Position numbers and translations under genes: made by a program
Source: Paracidovorax wautersii
GTDB lineage: Bacteria > Pseudomonadota > Gammaproteobacteria > Burkholderiales > Burkholderiaceae_C
Assembly: GCF_031453675.1 (NCBI RefSeq)
Contig: NZ_JAVIZX010000001.1
Location: 2,936,001 to 3,000,000, forward strand
Length of the DNA: 64,000 nt
Direction: 5' to 3'
Shown: in pieces, positions 19,047 through 27,578 of the stretch
Layout of the letters: the number at the start of each line of letters is the position of its first letter
Numbering within the stretch: the stretch's first letter is position 1
The notes under the pieces: generated by a model
Told to the model about the DNA's origin: nothing
The model's database searches: none
Seen by the model: only the letters and a program-made list of their open reading frames with translations

Positions 19047-19145
19047 CCGCGGCTGCTTCAAAAAACATAGCTGCTTGCGCTTGCCAGTCAATGGATTCGA
19101 AGTGATATCGCTTCGAATCGACCAAAAATAAAGCGCAGTCAGCTC
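19047..19145. repeat. AGCTATCAAA-type repeat with a 9-bp hairpin
   Basis: ATAGCTGCTTGCGCTTG (19068-19084), the repeat in reverse orientation, is followed by a perfect stem GATTCGAAG (19094-19102) and CTTCGAATC (19111-19119), then an A-rich tract. It lies between convergent genes and could act as a terminator, although the T-run of a standard terminator is absent on both strands. Confidence 0.55.
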
Positions 19146-19172
19146 TCTTTTCAGGAGTGCCTGCCAGGCCGC

Positions 19173-20417
19173 TCAGCCCTTCGCCGGCCGCGGCCCGTGG
19201 CGCAGCGTGAGCAGCCCGCCCAGCGCCAGCGCCACGCAGGCGAACGCCGGCCCGCCCAATGCGCCGATGTGGTCCACCAGCAGCCCGCCGCCGATGGCGC
19301 CGCTGGCGATCGCGATCTGGAACGCCGCCACCAGCAGGCCGCCCGCGCCCTCGGCCTGGTCCGGCGCGGCGCGCACGATCCAGGTCTGAAAGCCCACCGG
19401 GAAGGCGCCGAACGCAAAGCCCCACAGCGTGACCGCCACCGCCGTGACCGCGGCCGATTGCCCGCCCACCAGCAGGCTGGCCGCCAGCAGCACGATCAGC
19501 AGGGCGCCGCTGGCCACGGCCAGCCGCTCGCTGCGCCCGGCCAGCCAGCCGCCCACGAAGTTGCCGACGAAGCCGCCCAGGCCATAGCCCAGCAGCACGG
19601 CCGAAATGGCGCTGACCGACAGCTGCGTGACCTGCTCCATCAGGGGCCGGATGTAGGTGAAGCCGGCGAAGTGGCCCGAGATGACCAGCAGCACCGCCAG
19701 CAGCGCCACGCGCACCGGCGGGCGCTGCAGCAGGCCGCCCAGCACCCGCAGATTGGGGTTATCGCGGGACGGCAGCGAGGGCAGGGTGGCGATCTGCACC
19801 GCCAGCGTCACCACGCTGATGGCGCCGGCCGCGATGAACGGGCTGCGCCAGCCCCACAGGCTGCCCATCCACGCACCCAGCGGTGCGGCGCACACGGTGG
19901 CAATCGACACGCCCGCCAGGATGAACGACATGGCCCGCGCGAACACGTTCACCGGCACCAACCGCATGGCCAGCGCGGCCGACATCGACCAGAAGCCGCC
20001 CAGCGCCACGCCGAGCAGCACGCGCGCCACCAGCAGCGCCGGCAGCGTGCTGGCCAGGGCCGAGAGCACGTTGGACAGCAGCAGGAGCAGCGTGAAGGCG
20101 ATCATCACGTGCCGGCGGTCCAGCCGCCGGGTGAGCAGCGGCAGCGACGGCGCGGCCACGGCGGCCACCAGCGCGGTCACGGTGACGGCCTGGCCGGCGG
20201 CGCCGTCGGTCACGTGCAGGTCGCTGGCCATGGCGGTGAGCAGGCTGGCGGGCAGGAACTCGGCCGTCACCAGCCCGAAGACGCCCAGCGCCAGCGAGGC
20301 GACGGCGGCCCAGCGGGCGGAATTGGCTCCCGGATCGGCCGCTGCGGCGGGGCCGCCGTCATGGGCCGTCTCCAGCGGGGAAGGGCAGGCGGCGGTGGAG
20401 CAGGAAGAAGGAGACAC
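19173..20417 (-). CDS. MFS transporter
   Basis: A 414-residue major facilitator with 12 hydrophobic helices, of the DHA1 (AraJ/sugar-efflux-like) type: ASLALGVFGLVTAEFLPASL in helix 1, RRLDRRHVMIAF in the helix 2-3 loop and a long internal duplication. Such proteins export drugs, sugars or amino acids; the substrate is unknown. No ATG is available at the N-terminus, so a GTG is chosen. The end of a GAAC-type repeat (AGGCCTTTGAACAGGTTCTT) overlaps the likely ribosome-binding site. It is divergent from an AraC regulator 97 bases away, the probable controller. Confidence 0.85.
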   Translation of the reverse strand: MSPSSCSTAACPSPLETAHDGGPAAAADPGANSARWAAVASLALGVFGLVTAEFLPASLLTAMASDLHVTDGAAGQAVTVTALVAAVAAPSLPLLTRRLDRRHVMIAFTLLLLLSNVLSALASTLPALLVARVLLGVALGGFWSMSAALAMRLVPVNVFARAMSFILAGVSIATVCAAPLGAWMGSLWGWRSPFIAAGAISVVTLAVQIATLPSLPSRDNPNLRVLGGLLQRPPVRVALLAVLLVISGHFAGFTYIRPLMEQVTQLSVSAISAVLLGYGLGGFVGNFVGGWLAGRSERLAVASGALLIVLLAASLLVGGQSAAVTAVAVTLWGFAFGAFPVGFQTWIVRAAPDQAEGAGGLLVAAFQIAIASGAIGGGLLVDHIGALGGPAFACVALALGGLLTLRHGPRPAKG

Positions 20418-20514
20418 GTCGGGAAGGCCTTTGAACAGGTTCTTATGGTGAGCAGAATGCAGAGCGGCGATCTTAGAAATAAGATGCCGGCGTTTCCATG
20501 CCTGGATCGCCGAA

Positions 20515-21579
20515 ATGTATGACCTTTTGTCCAACGCTTCTGCGGCGGCCGCCCCGTCCGTGCCCGCGCCCGAGGCCACCGCGGTTGCGCCTGCGCCGGT
20601 CCAGTCACCAACGGTGCCCGGCCCGCGCGACCTGCTCACCCAGATCCTGGTCGGGTTGCGGCTGGACGGCGTCGAATACGGCCGCAGCCAGCTGCACGCG
20701 CCCTGGGCGGTGCAGTTTCCCGAGCGGCGGGCGGCGTACTTCCACTTTGCCGGCCGCGGCAGCGCCTGGCTGCGCACCGGCGCAGGCGCAGGCGACTGGA
20801 TGCCGCTGCAGCCTGGCGACGCCGTGCTGCTGCCCCACGGCAGCGCCCACGTGCTGGCCAGCGCGCCCGAGGTGCCGCCGATGCAGGCCGAGGCGCTGGC
20901 GCGCGTGGCCGTGTCCGAGAACATGTATCTGCTCGACGGCCATTGTGGCGGCGGCGCGGCGAACGCGAACCCCGCGGCCGAGGAGGCCGATGCCAGCCAC
21001 GTGGTGTTCAGCGGCGCGCTGCGCTTCAACCTGGACCCGCTGCACCCGCTGATGGCCATGATGCCGCCGGTGATGCTGGCAGGCGACCTGGCGCGGCGCG
21101 ACGCCACCGTGCCCGCGCTGCTGGAGGCCATGGAGCGCGAGGTGGCGCTGGACCGCATCGGCGCCTGCGGCATCCTGGCGCGGCTGGCGGACGCGCTGGC
21201 CTCCAGCATCATCCGCGCGTGGGTCGAATGCGGCTGCAACCACCCCACGGGCTGGATCGCCGCCGTGCGCTGCCCACGCATCGGCAAGGTGATCGCCGCC
21301 ATCCATGCCGCACCCGAGCACGACTGGACCGTGCCCCTGCTGGCCGAGGTGATGGGGGCTTCGCGCTCCAGCTTTTCGGAGGCGTTCACGCGCACCATGG
21401 GGGAGAGCCCGGCGCGCTACGTGGCCAAGGTGAAGATGTTCCAGGCCCGCAAATGGATCGCGCAGGACGGCATGCGCATCGCCGTGGCGGCGCACCGGCT
21501 GGGGTACGAATCCGAGGCCTCGTTCAGCCGTGCGTTCAAGCGCGTGATCGGCCATGCGCCCAGCGGCGCGCGTGGCTGA
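20515..21579 (+). CDS. AraC-family transcriptional regulator
   Basis: A 354-residue regulator with an N-terminal cupin-type sensor domain (about residues 45-215, with GDAVLLPHGSAHVLAS) and two C-terminal helix-turn-helix units (about residues 265-350: LLAEVMGASRSSFSEAFTRT and IAVAAHRLGYESEASFSRAF). A Pro/Ala-rich 35-residue extension precedes the sensor domain. Cupin-type AraC proteins often control a divergent transporter or reductase gene; here that is the MFS gene. The inducer is unknown. Confidence 0.88.
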   Translation: MYDLLSNASAAAAPSVPAPEATAVAPAPVQSPTVPGPRDLLTQILVGLRLDGVEYGRSQLHAPWAVQFPERRAAYFHFAGRGSAWLRTGAGAGDWMPLQPGDAVLLPHGSAHVLASAPEVPPMQAEALARVAVSENMYLLDGHCGGGAANANPAAEEADASHVVFSGALRFNLDPLHPLMAMMPPVMLAGDLARRDATVPALLEAMEREVALDRIGACGILARLADALASSIIRAWVECGCNHPTGWIAAVRCPRIGKVIAAIHAAPEHDWTVPLLAEVMGASRSSFSEAFTRTMGESPARYVAKVKMFQARKWIAQDGMRIAVAAHRLGYESEASFSRAFKRVIGHAPSGARG

Positions 21580-21663
21580 GCTTGACCCTGTGGCCCAGAG
21601 GCCATCGCCGGGCGTGCCGGCGTGCACCCCGCACAATGGCGCGAACTACCCAGGAGTTTCCGC

Positions 21664-21966
21664 ATGTTCATCGCCATGAACCGTTTCCGCATCGCCCCCG
21701 GCCGCGAGGCCGAGTTCATCGAGATCTGGCGCCAGCGCGACAGCCACCTGGCGCAAGTGCCGGGGTTCCGGTCGTTCGCCCTGCTGCAGGGCGCCACCAC
21801 GGCGGATCACACCCTGTTCGCATCGCACACGGTGTGGGAAAGCCGCGCCGCCTTCGAGGACTGGACCCGTTCCGACGCCTTTCGCGCGGCGCACGCCGGC
21901 GCGGGCGCCCAACGCGATATCTACCTCGGTCCGCCGCAGCTCGAACTGTTCGACGCGGTGCTGTGA
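21664..21966 (+). CDS. antibiotic biosynthesis monooxygenase (ABM) domain protein
   Basis: A 100-residue single ABM-fold domain. MFIAMNRFRIAPGREAEFIE, VPGFRSFALLQ and HTVWESRAAFEDWTRSDAF match small ABM proteins, some of which (IsdG/HmoA-like) degrade heme. The Asn of AMNRF and the HTVW/W pattern agree with that branch, but the heme-contacting residues cannot be confirmed by eye. AGGAG stands eight bases ahead of the ATG. It is convergent with an Lrp-type regulator, only 7 bases away. Confidence 0.75.
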   Translation: MFIAMNRFRIAPGREAEFIEIWRQRDSHLAQVPGFRSFALLQGATTADHTLFASHTVWESRAAFEDWTRSDAFRAAHAGAGAQRDIYLGPPQLELFDAVL

Positions 21967-21973
21967 GCGCTGT

Positions 21974-22444
21974 TCAGCGCGCCGCCGGCAAGGGCAGGGC
22001 CGTCTTGTAGCGCACCTGCTTGAGCGCGAAGCTGGAGCGGATCTTCTCGATGCCCGGGATGGGCGTGAGCTGCTCCACGATGAAGCGCTCCAGCGCGCCG
22101 ATGTCGGCCAGCGCGACGCGGATGAGGTAGTCCGAGTCGCCGCTCATCAGGTAGCACTCCATCACCTCGTCGTGCTCGGCGATGCGCCGCTCGAAGTCCG
22201 CCAGCGCCTCCTTGGCCTGCGACTTGAGGCTGATGTTGATGAACACGTTCAGCCCCAAGCCCAGCGTGGCCGCGTTGGCCAGGGCCACATAGCGCGCAAT
22301 CACGCCGGCCGCCTCCATCGCCTTGACCCGCGCCAGGCAGGGCGAGGGCGAAAGGTGGACCCGCCGCGCCAGCTCCACGTTGGAGAGCGAGCCGTCGGCC
22401 TGCAGTTGGGCCAGGATGCGCAGATCGATGGTGTTCAGCTTCAT
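21974..22444 (-). CDS. Lrp/AsnC-family transcriptional regulator
   Basis: A 156-residue Lrp-type regulator: N-terminal helix-turn-helix (LDLRILAQLQADGSLSNVEL as a family pattern, LARRVHLSPSPCLARVKAME) and a C-terminal RAM ligand-binding domain (residues 65-145, with VMECYLMSGDSDYLIRVA). Family members sense amino acids. It is divergent from the 2-oxo acid dehydrogenase E1 gene, 104 bases apart. The arrangement recalls mdeR beside the methionine-degradation genes of Pseudomonas putida, which suggests that it regulates that gene. Confidence 0.9.
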   Translation of the reverse strand: MKLNTIDLRILAQLQADGSLSNVELARRVHLSPSPCLARVKAMEAAGVIARYVALANAATLGLGLNVFINISLKSQAKEALADFERRIAEHDEVMECYLMSGDSDYLIRVALADIGALERFIVEQLTPIPGIEKIRSSFALKQVRYKTALPLPAAR

Positions 22445-22548
22445 GTGCTTCAGTGTAGCCAGATGGCGGCATAAAGTGCTGCGAATGCGGGTTTTCCGCA
22501 GCGCTTTCCGGATGCTCATGCCGGGCGCGTGTGCCTACAGTGCATGGC

Positions 22549-25245
22549 ATGAACGCTCCACTGCCCCTGCACGCCCTGGCCGCGCCGGCCGCCGATGCGC
22601 CTGGCGCGCCCGCCGATGCCGATCCCCAGGAAACCGCCGAATGGCGCGACGCCTTCCTGGCCCTGACCGCGACGGCCGGGCCGGAGCGTGCGCGCTTCGT
22701 GCTGGACGAGCTGGCCCGCATGGCCCGCGCCCAGCGCGTGGGCTGGCAGCCCGATCTGAATACGCCCTACGTCAACACGGTGGCGGCGCAGGCGCAGCCG
22801 GCCTTTCCGGGCGACCTCGCCATCGAGGAGCGCCTGGCATCGCTGATGCGCTGGAACGCGCTGGCCATGGTGGTGCGCGCCAACCAGGCCTATGGCGAAC
22901 TGGGCGGCCACATCGCCAGCTATGCCAGCGCGGCCGATCTGTTCGAGGCCGGCTTCAACCATTTCTTCCGCGGCCGCGAGGGCCTGGGTGAGGGCCAGCA
23001 CCGGGGCGATCTGGTGTTCTTCCAGCCGCACAGCGCGCCGGGCGTGTACGCGCGGGCGTACCTGGAAGGGCGTTTGACGGAGAACGACCTGCAGCACTAC
23101 CGCCAGGAGATTGCCGCGCCGGCCGCCGGGGCGCAGGGGCTGTCGAGCTATCCGCACCCGTGGCTGATGCCCGACTTCTGGCAGTTCCCGACGGGCTCGA
23201 TGGGCATCGGCCCCATCAGCAGCATCTACCACGCGCGGTTCATGCGCTACCTCACGCACCGCAACCTGCTCGACTGTGAGGGCCGCAAGGTCTGGGGCGT
23301 GTTCGGCGACGGCGAGATGGACGAGCCCGAGAGCATGAGCGCGCTCACGCTCGCAGCGCGCGAGGGGCTGGACAACCTCGTCTGGGTGGTCAACTGCAAC
23401 CTGCAGCGGCTGGACGGCCCGGTGCGCGGCAACGGGCAGATCGTCGACGAGCTGGAGCGGCTCTTTGCCGGCGCGGGCTGGAATGTGGTCAAGCTGCTCT
23501 GGGGCAGCGACTGGGACGGGCTCTTCGCCCGCGACCTCACCGGCACGCTGGCCCGCACGCTGGGCGGCACGGTGGACGGGCAGATGCAGACCTTCGCTGC
23601 CAAGGACGGGCGCTACAACCGCGACCACTTCTTTGGCCAGAGCCCGGAGCTGGCCGCGCTGGCCCAGGGCCTGACGGACGAGCAGATCGACCGCCTCAAG
23701 CGCGGCGGGCACGACCTGGTGAAGATCCACGCGGCCTATGCGGCGGCGGCCGCCCACCAGGGCCAGCCCACGGTGATCCTGGCGCACACCAAGAAGGGCT
23801 ACGGCATGGGCGCGGCGGGGCAGGGCAAGATGACCACGCACAGCCAGAAGAAGTTCGACGAGACCGACCTGATCGAATTCCGCAACCGCTTCAACCTGCC
23901 GCTCACCGACGCGCAGGCCACCGGCCTGTCGTTCTTCAAGCCGGCCGAGGACAGCCCCGAGATGCAGTACCTGCGCCAGCGCCGCGCGGCCCTGGGCGGC
24001 GCGCTGCCGCGCCGCGAGACGGTGTGCGACCCGGTGCCCGTGCCGGCCATCACCCAATACGCACAGTTCGCGCTGCAGGCCGCGGGCAAGGAGATGAGCA
24101 CCACCATGGCCTTCGTGCGCATGCTGGGCACGCTGCTGAAGGACGGCCAACTGGGCCCGCGCATCGTGCCCATCGTGGCGGACGAGGCGCGCACCTTCGG
24201 CATGGCCAACCTGTTCAAGCAGGTGGGCATCTACAGCAGCCTGGGCCAGCGCTATGCGCCGGAGGACATCGGCTCGGTGCTGAGCTACCGCGAGGCGCTG
24301 GACGGCCAGATCCTGGAAGAGGGCATCAGCGAGGCCGGCGCCATCGCCAGCTGGACGGCCGCGGCCACCAGCTACAGCGTGCACGGCCTGGCCATGCTGC
24401 CGTTCTACATCTACTACTCGATGTTCGGCTTCCAGCGCGTGGGCGACGCCATCTGGGCCGCGGCGGACCAGCGGGCGCGGGGCTTTCTGCTGGGCGCCAC
24501 CTCGGGCCGCACCACGTTAGGCGGCGAGGGGCTGCAGCACCAGGACGGCACCAGCCACCTGGTGGCGGCCACCATCCCCAACTGCAAGGCCTACGACCCG
24601 GCCTACGCGGGCGAGCTGGCCGTGATCGTGGATGCCGGCATGCGGGAGATGCTGGTCGAGCAGCAGGACGTTTTCTACTACGTCACGCTGATGAACGAGA
24701 ACTACGCCCAGCCCGACCTGCCGGCGGATGCCGCCGAAGGCGTTTTGCGCGGTTGCTATATATTTAATAGCTACTCGCGCTTGTCAGATAAGGGTGAAGT
24801 GCCTGTTTCATCTGAAACGTCTGCCAAGGCGTCCGCGGTGACGCTGCTGGGTTCCGGCGCCATCCTGACCGAGGTGGTGCAGGCCGCGCAGGCCCTGGCC
24901 GCCGAAGGCGTGCAGGTGACGGTGGTGAGCGTGACCAGCTGGAGCGAGCTGGCGCGCGACGGCGTGGCCTGCGAGCGCCGCCTGCTGGAGGGCGACGCCC
25001 CGGCCGGCACGCCTTGGCTCGCCCAGGTGCTGCAGGGCACGCGGGGTCCGGTGATCGCCGCCACCGACTACGTGCGCGCCGTGCCGGAGACCGTGCGCGC
25101 CTTTGTGCCCGAAGGCCGCCGCTATCTCACGCTGGGCACCGACGGCTTCGGCCGCAGCGACACACGGGCCGCGCTGCGCAGCTACTTCGGCGTGGATGCG
25201 GCGAGCGTGGCGCGCGCCGCGCGCAGCCTGCTGCAACGCCCCTAG
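22549..25245 (+). CDS. homodimeric 2-oxo acid dehydrogenase E1 (AceE paralogue, MdeB-like)
   Basis: An 898-residue thiamine-diphosphate enzyme that aligns end to end with AceE, the homodimeric pyruvate dehydrogenase E1. The TPP site GDGEMDEPES begins at residue 253 and is followed by NLVWVVNCNLQRLDGP; other landmarks are ADEARTFGMANLF, FYIYYSMFGFQR and LGTDGFGRSDTR. No E2 or E3 gene adjoins it, and the neighbour is a divergent Lrp regulator. That setting is typical of MdeB-type paralogues, which act on 2-oxobutyrate, so pyruvate is not the only candidate substrate. Residues about 735-757 are an extra, AT-rich segment derived from an intergenic repeat and absent from E. coli AceE. Confidence 0.85.
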   Translation: MNAPLPLHALAAPAADAPGAPADADPQETAEWRDAFLALTATAGPERARFVLDELARMARAQRVGWQPDLNTPYVNTVAAQAQPAFPGDLAIEERLASLMRWNALAMVVRANQAYGELGGHIASYASAADLFEAGFNHFFRGREGLGEGQHRGDLVFFQPHSAPGVYARAYLEGRLTENDLQHYRQEIAAPAAGAQGLSSYPHPWLMPDFWQFPTGSMGIGPISSIYHARFMRYLTHRNLLDCEGRKVWGVFGDGEMDEPESMSALTLAAREGLDNLVWVVNCNLQRLDGPVRGNGQIVDELERLFAGAGWNVVKLLWGSDWDGLFARDLTGTLARTLGGTVDGQMQTFAAKDGRYNRDHFFGQSPELAALAQGLTDEQIDRLKRGGHDLVKIHAAYAAAAAHQGQPTVILAHTKKGYGMGAAGQGKMTTHSQKKFDETDLIEFRNRFNLPLTDAQATGLSFFKPAEDSPEMQYLRQRRAALGGALPRRETVCDPVPVPAITQYAQFALQAAGKEMSTTMAFVRMLGTLLKDGQLGPRIVPIVADEARTFGMANLFKQVGIYSSLGQRYAPEDIGSVLSYREALDGQILEEGISEAGAIASWTAAATSYSVHGLAMLPFYIYYSMFGFQRVGDAIWAAADQRARGFLLGATSGRTTLGGEGLQHQDGTSHLVAATIPNCKAYDPAYAGELAVIVDAGMREMLVEQQDVFYYVTLMNENYAQPDLPADAAEGVLRGCYIFNSYSRLSDKGEVPVSSETSAKASAVTLLGSGAILTEVVQAAQALAAEGVQVTVVSVTSWSELARDGVACERRLLEGDAPAGTPWLAQVLQGTRGPVIAATDYVRAVPETVRAFVPEGRRYLTLGTDGFGRSDTRAALRSYFGVDAASVARAARSLLQRP
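24751..24819. repeat. AGCTATCAAA-type repeat inserted in frame in the E1 gene
   Basis: An AT-rich segment (TTGCTATATATTTAATAGCT, then CGCGCTTGTCAGATAAGGG) in otherwise very GC-rich coding sequence. It has the ATAGCT...GCGCTTGTC layout of the repeat seen at 19068 and 61949. It preserves the frame and adds roughly 15-19 residues to the enzyme between EGVLRG and the strand AVTLLGSGAIL. Confidence 0.6.
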
Positions 25246-25367
25246 GACCCGCGGGCAAAACCTGCCTGGCGCTGGTTTGTGACCAGCCGTGCGAGCCGTG
25301 CGGCCTGGGTAGTGGAGGCGCCCATCAAGCCCATCTCACGATCGGGCAACGTGCGCGCTGGGCTCTT

Positions 25368-25946
25368 TTACCGGTTGCGATCGACCAGCGCCACCGCGTG
25401 CTCTAGCGCCTGCAGCGCGGCCTGCGGGTTGCCGTCGAACTGGGCGTGCACGATGGCGCCATCCACCGCCAGTGCGAGGACCTGGGCATGCGCTTCCCGC
25501 TGCGCTGAGGGGGGCAGTAATGCGGCGATGCGGTCCGCCATGTCCTGCTTGTGCTGGCGGGTGTGCGCGTCCACCGCAGGCACGGTAGCGCCCAGTTCCG
25601 CCGTGGTGTTGAGGAAGGCGCAGCCGCGGAAGTCCGCATCGCCCAGCCACTCGGCCAGCGCCGGCACCAGCGCCTGCGGGCCATTGCCATGGCGCTGCAG
25701 CGCCGCGTCGAACCATGCCATCCAGCGCACATGGCGCTCGGCCAGAAAGGCCTCGACCAGGTCGTTCTTGCTGGGAAAGTGCCGGTAGAAGGTCACCTTG
25801 GTCACCCCCGATTCGGCAATCACCCGGTCGATGCCGGTGGCGCGCACGCCGTCCCGGTAGAACAGGGCGTAGGCCGTCCACAGGATGCGCTCGCGCGCGG
25901 GCAGATCAGGGGTGGCGGCGGGGGCGGTGAGGGGTGCAAGGGGCAT
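25368..25946 (-). CDS. TetR-family transcriptional regulator
   Basis: A 192-residue TetR-type repressor. The DNA-binding domain is residues 18-65 (ARERILWTAYALFYRDGVRA, then TKVTFYRHFPSKNDLVEAFL) and the helical ligand domain fills the rest, with CAFLNTTAELG typical of the branch. It is divergent from the DUF1348 gene, and two 20-base palindromes lie between them, which are its probable operators and would also give autorepression. The 122 bases beyond its stop codon hold no gene. Confidence 0.9.
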   Translation of the reverse strand: MPLAPLTAPAATPDLPARERILWTAYALFYRDGVRATGIDRVIAESGVTKVTFYRHFPSKNDLVEAFLAERHVRWMAWFDAALQRHGNGPQALVPALAEWLGDADFRGCAFLNTTAELGATVPAVDAHTRQHKQDMADRIAALLPPSAQREAHAQVLALAVDGAIVHAQFDGNPQAALQALEHAVALVDRNR

Positions 25947-25954
25947 GGTGCGAT

Positions 25955-26010
25955 TGTAGACAAGTCTGTCTACATCGGCTACATTGCGGATGTAGACAGA
26001 CCTGTCTACA
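25955..26010. promoter_or_regulatory. double palindromic operator
   Basis: Two related palindromes, TGTAGACAAGTCTGTCTACA (25955-25974) and TGTAGACAGACCTGTCTACA (25991-26010), spaced 36 bases centre to centre. The second has perfect 9-base arms around AC, the first perfect 8-base arms. They occupy the promoter region between the divergent TetR and DUF1348 genes. Their length and symmetry are those of TetR-family operators, so binding by the adjacent regulator is a strong inference. Confidence 0.85.
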
Positions 26011-26043
26011 TTGTTCTTCCCTGTTTTTGAAAGGCCCGCTGCC

Positions 26044-26511
26044 ATGACCTCGACCCCTCTCGTCCCTCCCTTCACCGAAGCCACCGCCCTGCTCAAGGTC
26101 CGCATGGCCGAAGACGCCTGGAACAGCCGCGACCCCGACCGCGTGGCCCAGGTCTATACCGAGGACACGCGCTGGCGCAACCGCGTGGACTTTCCCGTGG
26201 GCCGCGATGCCGTGCGCGAGCTGCTGCGCCGCAAGTGGGGGCGCGAGCTGGACTACCGTTTGATCAAGGAACTGTGGGCTTTCGGCGGCGACCGCATCGG
26301 CGTGCGCTTCGCCTACGAATGGCACGACGATTCGGGCAACTGGTACCGCTCGTACGGCAACGAGAACTGGGAGTTCAACGCCCAGGGATTGATGCAGCGG
26401 CGCTTCGCCTGCATCAACGACCTGCCCATCCCCGAGGCCGATCGCTTGTTCCACTGGCCGCTGGGCCGCCGCCCGGACGACCACGCATCCCTCAGCGACC
26501 TGGGGCTGTGA
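26044..26511 (+). CDS. DUF1348 (NTF2-like) family protein
   Basis: A 155-residue protein of the DUF1348 branch of the NTF2/SnoaL-like fold. Signatures are [60 protein letters not shown] and the C-terminal [19 protein letters not shown]. The fold forms a cone-shaped pocket, but no reaction is established for the family. It is very probably the target of the divergent TetR regulator. Its last 20 bases overlap the 3' end of the convergent LysR gene. Confidence 0.85.
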   Translation: MTSTPLVPPFTEATALLKVRMAEDAWNSRDPDRVAQVYTEDTRWRNRVDFPVGRDAVRELLRRKWGRELDYRLIKELWAFGGDRIGVRFAYEWHDDSGNWYRSYGNENWEFNAQGLMQRRFACINDLPIPEADRLFHWPLGRRPDDHASLSDLGL

Positions 26512-27451
26512 CGCTGCCCGGGGCCGGGGCGGCCGTGGCCTGCGTGATGTGGTCCACGAAGAGCCGCACGGCCTCGGACGGGTGGTCGCGGCTCCAGACC
26601 ACGCCCACCGGCCCGAAGCGGATGGTGCGGTCCAGCGGCAGGATGCGCAGGCTGCCCAGGCCCGCCTGGTACTCGGCCATGGCCTCCGAGCACACGCCCA
26701 CGTAGTCGCCCTGGTGCACCAGGGCCTGCAGCGTGGTGATGGCGGCCGTCTCCACCTTGGGCAGCAGCCAGGAGGCGCCGCTGTCCAGCAGGGCGGTGTC
26801 CAGCTGCGAGCGCATCAGCGTGCCCTTGGGCGGCATGATCCAGTTCTCCTGCAGCAGGTCCGCCAGGCGCACCGGGCCGGCCGTGTCCCAGAAGCGGCTG
26901 GCGCGGCCCACCACCAGGCAGACGTTGTCCTCGAACAGTTCGCGGTGCTCCAGCCGCGCCTGGTAGGCCCGCGAGTCCAGCGAGCCCACGACCACATCGA
27001 GCTGCCGGTTCTCCAGCCCCTCCAGCAGGTTGCCGAACGGGCTCTCCGACACGGTGACCGAGATGTACGGATGCAGCGCCTGGAACTGCGCCAGCGCCTG
27101 CGGCACGCCACGCGCCACGCCGGCCCAGACGCTGCCGATGTGCAGGCGCGCGCTGCGGCCCTCGGCCACCGCGCTCAGCTCGGCCTGCGTGCGCGAGATA
27201 TCGCCCAGCACGCCCACGGCCAGCCGCTTCATGATGACCCCGGCGGGCGTGAGCTGGATGCGCCGCCCGCGCGTCACCAGGGGCATCCCCACCAGCTCCT
27301 CCAGGTCGGCCAGCCAGTGCGACATGGCCGACTGCGTCATGTGCATGCGCACGGCCGCTTCGGTCAGCGTGCCGGCCTCGTCCAGCACCAGGAACGACTC
27401 CAGGTGCTTCACCTTCAGCCGCCGGGCCCAGGCCACGTGTTCGTAAGACAT
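26492..27451 (-). CDS. LysR-family transcriptional regulator
   Basis: A 319-residue LysR regulator with the winged helix at residues 13-72 ([40 protein letters not shown]) and a substrate-binding domain from about residue 98. The gene is divergent from a Bug-type binding protein followed by gamma-glutamyltransferase, 127 bases away, the standard place for the activator of that pair. The effector is probably the Bug ligand or a product of the transferase, which is inference. Confidence 0.88.
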   Translation of the reverse strand: MSYEHVAWARRLKVKHLESFLVLDEAGTLTEAAVRMHMTQSAMSHWLADLEELVGMPLVTRGRRIQLTPAGVIMKRLAVGVLGDISRTQAELSAVAEGRSARLHIGSVWAGVARGVPQALAQFQALHPYISVTVSESPFGNLLEGLENRQLDVVVGSLDSRAYQARLEHRELFEDNVCLVVGRASRFWDTAGPVRLADLLQENWIMPPKGTLMRSQLDTALLDSGASWLLPKVETAAITTLQALVHQGDYVGVCSEAMAEYQAGLGSLRILPLDRTIRFGPVGVVWSRDHPSEAVRLFVDHITQATAAPAPGSVTAPGR

Positions 27452-27578
27452 GAGTGAATGCTAATGGATCCATCGGGCGAATTCGCTGGTGCGCGGCGGC
27501 CGGGCTCCGAATAATCGTTGCAGGAGCCGGCATCGCCCCCGGCCGTTCGTCCATCGATCCTCTGGAGACCCGCAGACT

